Counted from the first letter of the stretch, positions 41,535 through 50,071 are shown. The stretch: 64,000 nucleotides of DNA from JANQJA01 sp965267485 (GCA_965267485.1 OZ254080.1:248001-312000), one strand, 5' to 3'. Program-made: numbers and translations. Notes: generated by a model not told the origin, from the sequence alone.

Positions 41535-42680
41535 TTACGGTGTCAACCGGAGCAGCCGGCCCTGGCTGCTACCGCGCTCGTCTTCGAGCACCCAGATGGC
41601 GCCATCTGGCCCCTCGACCACGCTTCTGATTCGTGCGCCCATCGGGTAGCGCGCCGCTTCGCGCGCAGACTCGCCGTCGAAGGCAATACGCACGATGGCC
41701 TGGGATGACAGGCCCGCCACCAGTGCGTTGCCGCACCAGTCTTCAAACTGCTTGCCCTGCAGCACCACCATGTTCCCGGGGGAGATAACGGGCGTCCAGA
41801 CGATGGCCGGTTTGACGAACTCCGGCCGGGTGTCATGGTCGGGAATCTCCCGGCCGTCATAGTGATCGCCGTCGGAGACAATGGGGTATCCGTAATTGCC
41901 GCCGCGCTCGATGAGGTTCAGCTCATCGCCGCCGGCCGGCCCCATTTCAATCACCCAGAGATTGCCGCTGAGATCCCTTGCCATGCCGAGCGGGTTGCGG
42001 TGCCCGAGGGACCAGATCTGCTCGTAGACGCCAACATCATCCACGAGAGGGTTTTCTTCGATGTAGTTCACAAAGGGATTGTCAGCCGGCGTCGAGCCGT
42101 CGTCATGCAGGCGAAGGATCTTGCCGGCGTTCGACTGCATGTCCTGGGCCGGCGTGAATTTCTGTCGCTCGCCGGAGGCGATCCACAGGTATCCGTCGTC
42201 ATCGAACAGCAATCGATGGCCGTAGTGACCGTAGCCGACGAACTTCGGGTACTGACGCCAGATTACCTCGACGCCACTGAGTGACGGGCGCCCCGATTCG
42301 TGGTCCAGCTTGCCCCGTGCGACAGCCGCGCCCCGCGTACCGTCCGGGCCGGATTCTGCGTAGCTGAAGTAGACCATCGCGTTGTCTTCAAAATCCGGGT
42401 GCAGTGCGACGTCACCGAGGCCACCCTGGCCGCCGTAGGCGACATCCGGCAGGCCGGAGACCGGGCGCGATTTTTCACCGTCCTGGGTCACGATGAAGAG
42501 TCGACCCTTCTTTTCGGTCACCAACATTCGGCCGTCAGGCAGAAAGGCCATTGCCCATGGTTCGTCGAACGACGTGACGGCATCGACGTTGAAGGGCAGC
42601 GAGGTTTGCGCGCAGGCGCTGAGCGAAAGCAGCGTGGCCGCAATCAATGCTGACAGGGGTGCAAGAAAAAGTTTGCTCAT
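41535..42680 (-). CDS. PQQ-dependent sugar dehydrogenase-type lipoprotein
   Basis: A 381-residue beta-propeller protein of the glucose/sorbosone dehydrogenase family. Signal peptide and lipobox end in SLSAC with Cys23. Propeller repeats include FDEPWAMAFLPDGRMLVTEKKGRLFIV, GGQGGLGDVALHPDFEDNAMVYFSY and GHYGHRLLFDDDGYLWIASGERQKF; the last holds a candidate catalytic His. It oxidises aldose-type sugars using PQQ and donates electrons to the respiratory chain; the substrate is not defined. It lies 59 bases downstream of the TetR gene on the same strand and may be co-transcribed. Confidence 0.9.
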   Translation of the reverse strand: MSKLFLAPLSALIAATLLSLSACAQTSLPFNVDAVTSFDEPWAMAFLPDGRMLVTEKKGRLFIVTQDGEKSRPVSGLPDVAYGGQGGLGDVALHPDFEDNAMVYFSYAESGPDGTRGAAVARGKLDHESGRPSLSGVEVIWRQYPKFVGYGHYGHRLLFDDDGYLWIASGERQKFTPAQDMQSNAGKILRLHDDGSTPADNPFVNYIEENPLVDDVGVYEQIWSLGHRNPLGMARDLSGNLWVIEMGPAGGDELNLIERGGNYGYPIVSDGDHYDGREIPDHDTRPEFVKPAIVWTPVISPGNMVVLQGKQFEDWCGNALVAGLSSQAIVRIAFDGESAREAARYPMGARIRSVVEGPDGAIWVLEDERGSSQGRLLRLTP

Positions 42681-42739
42681 GACTGACTCCAGTTGCCTTT
42701 CAGCGTTGTACGCAGATTACCCGCTTCGGGATTGTGGAA

Positions 42740-43375
42740 TCATACTGCCCGCGTTTGCTGGCCGAGGATCCTGCCGACCCGGGCGGCTGCCCGCTTGCGT
42801 GGTACACCCAGCAGGCGCAGCTGCGATTCGCACGTTCGCTTGACGAGCGATGGGGGCAGGCGGGGATCGAGCAGGAACGACGTGCGCACCAGTGCGAGCA
42901 CCTGGTTGATCAGCAACAGGTCGACCTCGACGTCGAAGTGCCCCTGTTCGATACCCCGCTCGATGTCCTGGCGGAGATAGCGGGTCGCGGCCGTGTGCAG
43001 CGCAGGGATAATCGTGACGCCCTCCAGCAATACCGTGAACCACTCCGGCTCGCGTCGGGCCGCTTCCATCATGCGCGCGGTGCCGTTCACAACGCGGTCG
43101 ATGGCATTGTCGATCGGACCCATCTGCTCGTCGATCTGTCGAGCGATTTCGACGGCGATGCCTTGCGCTGCCGCGCCAAGAAGCGCCTCCTTGTCGCTGA
43201 AGTAGTTGTAGAACGTGCCGTTCGCGACACCGGCGTGCTCCGTGATGTCGATGATTCGTGTGGCTTCGAAGCCCTTGCTGGCAAGAATGCTGATGGCGCT
43301 GTCGAGGAGGGCGGCGCGTGTCCGTTCGCGCTTGCTGCCTGAAGCGGATTGCTCACTGAAAAATTGGTGCGCCAT
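42740..43375 (-). CDS. TetR/AcrR family transcriptional regulator
   Basis: A 211-residue regulator. The N-terminal helix-turn-helix is in ALLDSAISILASKGFEATRIIDITEHAGVANGTFYNYFSDKEALLGAAA, with the TFYNYFSDKE signature of the family. The rest is the helical ligand-binding/dimer domain. The gene is divergent from the fumarylacetoacetase-like gene, and a perfect 13-bp palindrome occupies the 78-base gap, so it very probably represses both directions until a ligand (perhaps the operon's substrate) binds. Confidence 0.92.
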   Translation of the reverse strand: MAHQFFSEQSASGSKRERTRAALLDSAISILASKGFEATRIIDITEHAGVANGTFYNYFSDKEALLGAAAQGIAVEIARQIDEQMGPIDNAIDRVVNGTARMMEAARREPEWFTVLLEGVTIIPALHTAATRYLRQDIERGIEQGHFDVEVDLLLINQVLALVRTSFLLDPRLPPSLVKRTCESQLRLLGVPRKRAAARVGRILGQQTRAV

Positions 43376-43418
43376 GGCCCGCTAAGCTATCCGAAAGATT
43401 GACACGGGGCAATTTATT

Positions 43419-43450
43419 TGAGGATACTCTCATTTTTGAGAGTATCCTCA
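43419..43450. promoter_or_regulatory. Perfect palindromic operator, likely for the TetR regulator
   Basis: TGAGGATACTCTC (43419-43431) and GAGAGTATCCTCA (43438-43450) are exact reverse complements separated by the 6-base ATTTTT. It ends three bases before the ATG at 43454. This size and symmetry fit a TetR-dimer operator. Its position would block the ribosome-binding region and promoter of the FAH gene, and possibly the divergent regulator gene. Confidence 0.75.
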
Positions 43451-43453
43451 TAA

Positions 43454-44506
43454 ATGTTTACAAGACTCGCTCTCGCCACCTGTCTGGTCGCCGTTGTCGC
43501 CTTCCTGGGAATGTCTTTCTACATCTCAGTCCCCGTTTTTGATGAAGCGCGAGGAAACTTTGCACCGGAGATTGCCGACCCTCTGCAGGCGCTGACGTTC
43601 GCGCGGGCGCCTGAGGGGCTGGTTTGGGTCACGGCGCACGAGGGTGATGCAGTCTCGGGCATTAACCTCACCGACGCCTTCGGCGAGGCTGAAACCGCCA
43701 GTTTTCTGGAGTTCGTGCGAGATCTGGACGCTCGCGATCTCGCCGGGCTGAATCAGCCGGTGGAATCATTCCCGCTGTCCTCGCTGCAGATGCCACTGGA
43801 TTACCATCACCCACATGTTGCCGCTGGCACAAACTTCAAGGAACACGCTGACGAAGTGTATTCGGATGATCCACCGTTCCTGTTTCCCAAACTTGCTCAC
43901 GCCGGTGCCTGGAATGATGGCGTGCCGTTCACCAGGCGACTGGATTTCGAGGCAGAGCTCTGCGCGTTTCCGCTCGCTGATGTGACCGATGCCGAGTCCC
44001 TGCCACCGTTCGGTCTGGTGCTTTGCAACGACTTCACCGATCGTTGGACATTGATCACCCAGTTGGACCTCGGGCAGCCACTGGGATTGACCGGCTTTGC
44101 CGACGGCAAGGGTCGCGCGGGCTATTTGCCCACGGGATATCTCGTTGTGGTGCCACGTTCTCCCGGGTTCTATCTCGGTGTCGAGCTCTCACTCTATGTC
44201 AACGACCAGCTGCGGCAACGTTTCACGATGGATGAGGTCATCATGCCACTCGACAACATTGTTACGCAGGCGCTCGAGACCCACGCAACACGGTATCAGC
44301 AGGGGCAGGGAACGGTGCCGTTGCTGCCGGCTCCGATGATCCCGAAAGGAACCCTGATCCTGACCGGCACGGCCGCGGGCGTGCTCTTCAAACCGCTCAA
44401 TGTCTGGCGACAGGGGTTCTATCTGCAGCCGGGCGACGTCGTCAGGACCGAGGGAACGTGGCTTGGCCACCTCGAGAACGTCATCGTTGATGAGGCCGGC
44501 CGTTGA
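43454..44506 (+). CDS. Fumarylacetoacetate hydrolase family protein with N-terminal membrane anchor
   Basis: A 350-residue FAH-fold hydrolase. Residues 5-28 form a transmembrane helix, unusual for this normally cytosolic family. Family motifs are AAGTNFKEHADE (GxNYxxH type), metal ligands in LDFEAELCAF and CNDFTDR, and TGTAAGV near the C-terminus. FAH-fold enzymes hydrolyse C-C bonds of 1,3-diketo acids or hydrate related enols. No Shine-Dalgarno precedes the ATG at 43454, since a palindrome occupies that position, so a leaderless or regulated message is possible. It overlaps the FAD monooxygenase gene by four bases. Confidence 0.88.
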   Translation: MFTRLALATCLVAVVAFLGMSFYISVPVFDEARGNFAPEIADPLQALTFARAPEGLVWVTAHEGDAVSGINLTDAFGEAETASFLEFVRDLDARDLAGLNQPVESFPLSSLQMPLDYHHPHVAAGTNFKEHADEVYSDDPPFLFPKLAHAGAWNDGVPFTRRLDFEAELCAFPLADVTDAESLPPFGLVLCNDFTDRWTLITQLDLGQPLGLTGFADGKGRAGYLPTGYLVVVPRSPGFYLGVELSLYVNDQLRQRFTMDEVIMPLDNIVTQALETHATRYQQGQGTVPLLPAPMIPKGTLILTGTAAGVLFKPLNVWRQGFYLQPGDVVRTEGTWLGHLENVIVDEAGR

Positions 44507-45864
44507 TCAGCATTGCGATTGTCGGCGCGGGGCCGGCAGGACTCATGCTGGCGCTCAGTGTGATGCGCCACCGGTCCGCCGGTGCTGATCCGCTCAGGCT
44601 GACGTTCTTTGAGCGGGAACCCCATCACGACCGACAGCCAAGGGCAAATGCGAGCCGCTCCTATACGATCGACATTACAGGCCATGGTCGCAAGGCGCTT
44701 GAGTCGATCGGCCCCGGTTTGATTGCCCGATTCGAAAAGGAGCTCATCCCCTTTCGCGGCGTCTGCGCACATATGCTGGGGCGGGTGCTGTCCCATAACG
44801 AGGGAGGATGGACAGGCAGTCGCGGCGACATCTGTTCCGCGCTGCTGCATGAACTCGAAGCGATGCTCCCGGACGCGAATCTCGACTGTGTCTTTCGCTG
44901 GGGCATCAGCGTGGAAGGCGTGCAACCCGACGACGGTACTGTGACATTCTGCGCCGGCACCGAGACCAGGCAGGAAGCCTTTGATCTGATCGTTGGTGCA
45001 GACGGCGCAGGCTCCCTGTTCCGACGCCAACTCGAGACCGATCGTTACATCAAGACGGAGAAGTACTCGATTCCGAACTACAGCCGCATTCTTCATCTGG
45101 ACGAGGGCAATGCAGCGGAGGCGTTCGACCCGGCGCTCCTGCACGTCTTCAGCCTGCGCCCCTGGGCGGTTGGCGGCGCTATTCTTGAAGACGATGCGGC
45201 AAGAGAGGCCAGCGAGGTTGTTGCAGCCGACTTGCCCAAGGACTTTTTCGTGCAGATGGGATTCTGGAATGATGCGCCGGTGGGTGACGGCGACGCTGTG
45301 CAGCGCATGCTGGGCAAGATTCGGGTGAGGTCGAAAGCCGGAGGCGGCGAATATCTGGCCGACTTCGTCTCGCGCGACGAAATGGCGGCCTACTCACAGC
45401 GCGACGTCTACCATACCGGCAAGACTGTGCTGTGTTCGCAGCTCGCCGGCGGCCGGTGTGTGCTGCTTGGAGATGCGGCGAGTGCCTTTCCGCCGGTCGG
45501 GCAGGGCGTCAACGCCGCGCTCGAAGCTGCAACCGTGTTGGGCGAGCGGCTTGCCAATGTTGATCGACCGGGCCTGAAGGCTGCCGTCGAGGCGTACGAC
45601 GCGGCGTGGCTGCCCGAGGCGCGCGCATGCGCGACAATTGCGAACCAGGTGGTCTATGGCTCGCACATCAACATGATCAGCATGTTCATGCTGGGTGCAC
45701 TGAGCGATCTGACAGGGGTCGAGATGGTCGGCCCGCAGCTCGCCAAGGATGCCCGTTATTCCTATGCCGAGGCCCTGTCGATCACACGTCGACGACAGCG
45801 ATGGCTGGTAGGTGCTATCGCTATCTTCCTGATTGGCGTGTCAGTTATGCTCGCTCCGCCATGA
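44503..45864 (+). CDS. FAD-dependent aromatic monooxygenase with C-terminal anchor
   Basis: A 453-residue class A flavoprotein hydroxylase resembling kynurenine/salicylate-type monooxygenases. The FAD dinucleotide loop is GAGPAG (8-13), VGADGAGS is the second contact, and GDAASAFPPVGQGVN (about 324-338) is the third FAD motif. A transmembrane helix (LVGAIAIFLIGVSVMLA) ends the chain. The TTG start at 44503 overlaps the FAH stop by four bases. A hydroxylase followed by a C-C hydrolase suggests ring degradation under the adjacent TetR; substrate unknown. Confidence 0.87.
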   Translation: MISIAIVGAGPAGLMLALSVMRHRSAGADPLRLTFFEREPHHDRQPRANASRSYTIDITGHGRKALESIGPGLIARFEKELIPFRGVCAHMLGRVLSHNEGGWTGSRGDICSALLHELEAMLPDANLDCVFRWGISVEGVQPDDGTVTFCAGTETRQEAFDLIVGADGAGSLFRRQLETDRYIKTEKYSIPNYSRILHLDEGNAAEAFDPALLHVFSLRPWAVGGAILEDDAAREASEVVAADLPKDFFVQMGFWNDAPVGDGDAVQRMLGKIRVRSKAGGGEYLADFVSRDEMAAYSQRDVYHTGKTVLCSQLAGGRCVLLGDAASAFPPVGQGVNAALEAATVLGERLANVDRPGLKAAVEAYDAAWLPEARACATIANQVVYGSHINMISMFMLGALSDLTGVEMVGPQLAKDARYSYAEALSITRRRQRWLVGAIAIFLIGVSVMLAPP

Positions 45865-46686
45865 CGCCCAGTAATCGAACGCCTCTGCGATATCGTTGGC
45901 GCGGTTGCCGACGTAGTCTTTGAACTCCGGATGGCTGAAGATGTAGAACACGTCGTTCTGGATGGCGTGCAGGACCATCTCGCCGATCACCTCTGCCGGG
46001 ATGATTCCGGGCAACTGGTCGATGGCGCCGCTCTCTTCCCAGCCAAGATTGAACTGCGATGCACCCGCGCCGCCGAGATCGCCGGGGCGGTTGCGCTCTG
46101 ACGTATAGATATCGGTCTTCACGAAGCCCGGGCAAAGCACGCTCGTGCCGATGTTGAAGGGAGCAAGGTCGCCGCGCATCGCCTCGGACATGCCAACCAC
46201 GGCAAACTTGGTCATGTTGTAGACACTGATTGATGGCCCGGCGACCTGACCCGCCATCGACGCGGTATTGACGATATGCCCACCCTCGCCGTGTGACTTG
46301 ATCAGGTTGCCGAACACCACCATGCCGTTGATCACGCCGTCGAGATTGACGCGCTTGACCCAGTCCCAGTCCTTGTAGCCCATGTCGAGGATGTTGCCGC
46401 TGATCGCAACGCCCGCGTTGTTGCACAGCACATGCACTTTGCCGAAGGCGTCGATGACCTCCCGGGCCGCTTCCTCCATGGCCTTGCGGTCGGTCACGTC
46501 GACGTCGAGCGTGATGACGCTTGCGTTGGTTTCCTCGAACTCGGCCCGCACCGCTTCCAGCGCCTTCTTCTCGATATCTGCGATAGCCACCTTCATCCCG
46601 GCGGCAGTGAACGACCGAGCCATCGCGAGCCCAAGCCCGCTGGCGCCGCCGGTGATGAATGCGACTTTGCCTTCGACGTCTTGCAT
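45841..46686 (-). CDS. Short-chain dehydrogenase/reductase
   Basis: A 281-residue classical SDR. The cofactor loop is TGGASGLG (12-19), NNAG follows at 89-92, and the catalytic triad is Ser143, Tyr156 and Lys160 (YNMTK). It reduces or oxidises a hydroxy/keto substrate with NAD(P). ATG 46686 is chosen; a longer in-frame start at 46788 adds an unrelated N-terminus. Its 3' end overlaps the converging monooxygenase gene by 24 bases. Substrate not determinable. Confidence 0.92.
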   Translation of the reverse strand: MQDVEGKVAFITGGASGLGLAMARSFTAAGMKVAIADIEKKALEAVRAEFEETNASVITLDVDVTDRKAMEEAAREVIDAFGKVHVLCNNAGVAISGNILDMGYKDWDWVKRVNLDGVINGMVVFGNLIKSHGEGGHIVNTASMAGQVAGPSISVYNMTKFAVVGMSEAMRGDLAPFNIGTSVLCPGFVKTDIYTSERNRPGDLGGAGASQFNLGWEESGAIDQLPGIIPAEVIGEMVLHAIQNDVFYIFSHPEFKDYVGNRANDIAEAFDYWASWRSEHN

Positions 46687-46876
46687 GGAATTCCCTCTCG
46701 GATTGCGAAAGCACAATCCTACGTCATCTTCGGCGGGTCGCATCTGGCTAAAAAGTGATCGATTCCGGCCGACTGCCGCCGCGAACACCCCAGAATCGTC
46801 GACTGCTTTTACACTTTCGTCTGGCCGATACGACCGTCCGTCGCCAAGTCACTGATTTTTTTAGGGTTGTTAATGC

Positions 46877-46892
46877 TGGTATACAAACTGCT
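46877..46892 (+). promoter_or_regulatory. Candidate sigma-54 promoter of PEP-CTERM gene
   Basis: TGGTATACAAACTGCT has GG-N10-GC spacing and ends in TGCT; it matches the RpoN consensus at 8 of 12 defined positions. The GC lies 46 bases before the ATG at 46937. The rest of the 250-base gap (46687-46936) shows no other recognisable element apart from a T-rich stretch at about 46857-46862. Confidence 0.48.
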
Positions 46893-46936
46893 TACAAATA
46901 TGGCTAGACATACCTCTAATTCGGGAGAACAGGGAA

Positions 46937-47557
46937 ATGCGACATTTTGTAAGACTCTTCGCTGCTGCAGCGCTGGCGCTGAGTTTCAGTCAGGCGTCGG
47001 CCGTTCCATTGGCCAATGGCGTCATTCTGGACGGAACGACGTTCGGCACGAGCGACAGCTTCCAGTTCACCAACACGTCGACGTCAGGCGAGCAGATCAC
47101 GTCCATCCTCTGGGATCTCGGCCCGATCAACGGCTTCTTCGACGTGACCTCGGCCAGCCCGGGCAACTCTCCAAGCGCCCCGTCTGTTAACGGTGCGACG
47201 AGCCCGATGTCCTGGTCATTCCCGGCACTGAGCGTGCTCGACGGTTCTTCGCTGCTCCAGATCAACTTCGCCGGTTTCGATGCAGGTGAGACCTTTATCT
47301 TCGGCGTGGACACAGACCTGTTCTCTGCCATTGACGCATTCGGCATCGAAGGAACCCAGTTCATCGGCGCCACGGCCACTGCGGTATTCAGCGATGGCAC
47401 CGCGACGCAAGGTACCTATGTCGCTTCCTCCCAGCCAGGTATCGGCGTCGAGGTCGACATCGTGAACGTTGTACCCAACCCGGTTCCCGCACCTGCAGCA
47501 CTCTTCCTGCTCGGTGCAGGCCTCTTCGGCATGGGCGTACTGCGACGTCGCGCGTAA
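46937..47557 (+). CDS. PEP-CTERM sorting domain protein
   Basis: A 206-residue secreted protein. Signal peptide: MRHFVRLFAAAALALSFSQASA. The mature part is beta-rich and Ser/Gly/Asp-rich with no cysteines, and looks like a small jelly-roll surface protein (FQFTNTSTSGEQITSILWDLG; GETFIFGVDTDL). The C-terminus VPAPAALFLLGAGLFGM with VLRRRA is a typical PEP-CTERM signal. GGGA precedes the ATG. A strong terminator follows 24 bases after the stop. It is a single-gene unit with its own sigma-54-like promoter. Confidence 0.9.
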   Translation: MRHFVRLFAAAALALSFSQASAVPLANGVILDGTTFGTSDSFQFTNTSTSGEQITSILWDLGPINGFFDVTSASPGNSPSAPSVNGATSPMSWSFPALSVLDGSSLLQINFAGFDAGETFIFGVDTDLFSAIDAFGIEGTQFIGATATAVFSDGTATQGTYVASSQPGIGVEVDIVNVVPNPVPAPAALFLLGAGLFGMGVLRRRA

Positions 47558-47581
47558 TCCGACCAGCGGTTCTATAAAAAG

Positions 47582-47607
47582 CGCCTCCAGATGGAGGCGT
47601 TTTTTTT
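47582..47607 (+). terminator. Rho-independent terminator
   Basis: CGCCTCC (47582-47588) pairs with GGAGGCG (47593-47599) around a 4-base loop and is followed by eight T residues; an A-run precedes it, so it may also act on the minus strand. It closes the PEP-CTERM gene and faces the converging cyclophilin gene. Confidence 0.88.
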
Positions 47608-47637
47608 GCCTGCAGGAAACTGGAACGCCGGGTCGCG

Positions 47638-48321
47638 CTACTCGATGACGATTGAGGCGCGGTGGATCTTGAGCTCCTCTGACGTCGCGCCGCTGCGACT
47701 GCCGCGCTCCTCCAGTGCGGCCAGCGTTTCCTGCCCTTCAATCAGTTCGCCGAAGATGGTGTGCTTGCCGTCCAGAAAGGGCGTGGGCACAAAGGTGATG
47801 AAGAACTGGCTGCCATCGGTGCCCGGACCGCGATTCGCCATGCTGAGCAGGCCCGGCTTGTTGTGTGAAAGCCCCGCCTCGAATTCGCCGGCGTACTCGT
47901 AACCCGGGCCCCCGGTGCCATTGCCAGCCGGGTCGCCACCCTGGGCCATAAAGCCCGGGATCACCCGGTGGAACGTGAGATCGTCATAGAACCCGAGCCG
48001 CGTCAGGTAAATGGTGCTGCTCGTGTGCATCGGTGATGCCTCATGGAAAAGCCGAAAGCGCATCTGGCCGTGATTGGTGTCGAGCACCCACAGATAGTCC
48101 TTGCCCGCCTCGAACGAAAGCTGCTCTGGCATCGGCAGTGATTGCTTCCAGCGCGGGCTCGATTTGTCGACGGCGGGGAGCGACCAGTCGGCCGGAAAGT
48201 CAGTGGAGATCGCTTCCAGTTGCGGAGCCTGCGCCTCTGGCGTCGTCGCCGGCGGTTGAGGCTGTTCGCCACCGCAGGCGGCGAGAAGTGCAAGGGTGAG
48301 TGAGAGTGAGAGTCGCTTCAT
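47638..48321 (-). CDS. Cyclophilin-type peptidyl-prolyl isomerase lipoprotein
   Basis: A 227-residue lipoprotein: signal peptide MKRLSLSLTLALLAAC with Cys16, then a proline-rich linker, then a cyclophilin domain from about residue 75. The catalytic arginine is in FHRVIPGFMAQGGDP and the conserved binding groove includes GPGTDGSQFFITF. It catalyses proline isomerisation in the envelope and may help fold outer-membrane or secreted proteins. It is monocistronic; its 3' end faces the bidirectional-looking terminator at 47582-47607. Confidence 0.93.
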   Translation of the reverse strand: MKRLSLSLTLALLAACGGEQPQPPATTPEAQAPQLEAISTDFPADWSLPAVDKSSPRWKQSLPMPEQLSFEAGKDYLWVLDTNHGQMRFRLFHEASPMHTSSTIYLTRLGFYDDLTFHRVIPGFMAQGGDPAGNGTGGPGYEYAGEFEAGLSHNKPGLLSMANRGPGTDGSQFFITFVPTPFLDGKHTIFGELIEGQETLAALEERGSRSGATSEELKIHRASIVIE

Positions 48322-48487
48322 TGGATCTGCTGGTCCTTGGGGTTGTCTGCCGAGCCCGAAACATTACCTGCCGCTTCGACCGGCGGCCAGTACCTTCCGC
48401 CGATCACCTACAAGCGATTAAGATATTTCCCAATGCACGGACGCAGACCTGCTCGCTAGCCTTGTCGACAGAGCAAGGGAGGAAGAC

Positions 48488-48766
48488 ATGGAAGCGCATC
48501 TCGTTTTCAGCTCAACAGTACTTGTGTTTTGGGCCACTGCCTTCATTCCGTGGTTCCTTCGCGACAATCGGCACTATCTGTTCGCGGGGAGCTGGATCTT
48601 GCTCTTTGTTGTCCGCCTGAGTCTTTCCTGGGATCCGAGTGATGTGACGCGGCAAGTTGCCGTTTCATTCGTGACGATGTGTATTGCCACGGTAGGCGGC
48701 GTTGTCTTGTATCTCTATGAACGAAGGAAAAAGGAGCAAGCAAATGAGAACACTGGCGAAGAATGA
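48488..48766 (+). CDS. Small membrane protein of unknown function
   Basis: A 92-residue protein with three predicted transmembrane helices (about 6-22, 30-46 and 56-76) and a basic, glutamate-containing tail (LYERRKKEQANENTGEE) on the cytoplasmic side by the positive-inside rule. It is not recognised as a family. AGGGAGGAAG immediately precedes the ATG. It is divergent from the cyclophilin gene, and a second small reading frame overlaps its end. Confidence 0.6.
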   Translation: MEAHLVFSSTVLVFWATAFIPWFLRDNRHYLFAGSWILLFVVRLSLSWDPSDVTRQVAVSFVTMCIATVGGVVLYLYERRKKEQANENTGEE

Positions 48767-48887
48767 GCGCGCTGCAGGTGGATTGGCTATTCGCACGGTC
48801 TGGGGCATCAGGTCGATCGGTCTCGGCGTTGCGGGCAGTGTCTCGGGCAACGAGCGCGGTCCAAAAGACGATCAGTCGGGCAAATAG
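48744..48887 (+). CDS. Possible 47-residue small protein
   Basis: ATG 48744 is preceded by AAGGAG seven bases upstream, and the 23-base overlap with the small membrane protein gene is compatible with translational coupling. The peptide (MRTLAKNERAAGGLAIRTVW...) is basic and glycine-rich with a short amphipathic middle and no transmembrane helix. There is no recognised homology. Supported only by the ribosome site and position; it could be chance. Confidence 0.35.
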   Translation: MRTLAKNERAAGGLAIRTVWGIRSIGLGVAGSVSGNERGPKDDQSGK

Positions 48888-48898
48888 CCCGGCTGCCG

Positions 48899-50071
48899 TC
48901 ACCCAGATCCTGCCGCAGTCAGCCGGCCCGACAGCGCATCGTCGAGGGCCTTGCGGGCGAGCTGGATGCAGTTCTCGTAGCGGCCGATGGTAAAAAACTC
49001 ATTGGCGCCACTGTCGAGCCCGGCCTGAATGCCTTCGCCGATGGCGAAATCCTCATCGAAGACCTTTCTGACGACGTCGTAGTTGGCGCGCCAGTACCGT
49101 TCGGCCTTTTCGCTTTGGGGCGGCTCCGGGATGAGCATGGTGCACTGGAAGATGCAGCTGCCCGTACCCGTGGGCGTGATGGTGTGGATGTACACATGGT
49201 CTGTCATCACCTGCACGAAGTTGCAGGGGAACAGGTAATTTTGCGTCATGAAGTGCTTGCGGTATGACCATTCGCTCTGCGGTTGATCCGCGAGTTTCTC
49301 GATGCCGGTGATGGGTACGGCGTGACGCACGTGCGGGTACTTGTCGACGTAGACGCCCTGCGTATCCATGTAGGCGGAGCACGCCGTATGCTTGTGCGCC
49401 CAGCAGAAGTGGTACTGCTCCTGGAAGCCCTCGAGCGAAATGTGCCAGTTCATCTTTCGGTTGAGCGCCCAAGACTCGAAGATCACGTGGCCCTCGATAT
49501 CGAGTGAACCCAACTGTTCTGCCATGGGGGCAAGCCATGCGTCGATGTCGAGTTCCTCGCCCGGCTGCAGCGGCGACGGGCGTACCCAGATGAGCCCGAA
49601 GCGCTCGAATGCGGGCAATGCGACAAGGCCGAAGTCTTCTTTCTCGAGTTCCCCAAAATCCTGACCCTTGCGCACGCCCCGGAGCCGGCCCTGCAGATCG
49701 TATGTCCAGCCGTGATAGGGGCACGAGAACGTGGTGGCCTTGCCGCAGGGCTCGCCCTCGACGCGCGCGCCGCGATGGCGGCAGACGTTCAGGAATGCTT
49801 TGACGTCACCCTCGCGCGTTCGCGTGATCAGCATCGGCACGCCGGTTGTGTCGTGCGTGATGAACTGGCCGGGCTCGGCAAGCTGCGAGACATGACCCAC
49901 GATGATCGGGAAGCGCCGAAACAGCGTCTGCACCTCCTCATCGAGCCGCGCTTGTTCCCGGTACTCGCTGACCGGGATGCGCATGAGGTCGGGCTGCAAG
50001 TGCGTGCCGCCCGTCTTGCAGTATTCGAGTACGGTTTCGATGATGTCGATTTCTTCAGTGCTGTTGTTCAT
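48899..50071 (-). CDS. Rieske non-heme iron ring-hydroxylating oxygenase, alpha subunit
   Basis: A 390-residue oxygenase. The Rieske [2Fe-2S] ligands are Cys97/His99 and Cys117/His120 (CRH...CPYH). The catalytic domain contains NWHISLEGFQEQYHFCWAHKH, whose histidines and the later EDFAIGEG acid are candidates for the mononuclear iron site. Such proteins hydroxylate aromatic rings or demethylate betaines with electrons from a reductase. It lies 15 bases downstream of an LLM oxidoreductase gene, likely co-transcribed. No reductase or beta subunit is nearby. Confidence 0.92.
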   Translation of the reverse strand: MNNSTEEIDIIETVLEYCKTGGTHLQPDLMRIPVSEYREQARLDEEVQTLFRRFPIIVGHVSQLAEPGQFITHDTTGVPMLITRTREGDVKAFLNVCRHRGARVEGEPCGKATTFSCPYHGWTYDLQGRLRGVRKGQDFGELEKEDFGLVALPAFERFGLIWVRPSPLQPGEELDIDAWLAPMAEQLGSLDIEGHVIFESWALNRKMNWHISLEGFQEQYHFCWAHKHTACSAYMDTQGVYVDKYPHVRHAVPITGIEKLADQPQSEWSYRKHFMTQNYLFPCNFVQVMTDHVYIHTITPTGTGSCIFQCTMLIPEPPQSEKAERYWRANYDVVRKVFDEDFAIGEGIQAGLDSGANEFFTIGRYENCIQLARKALDDALSGRLTAAGSG

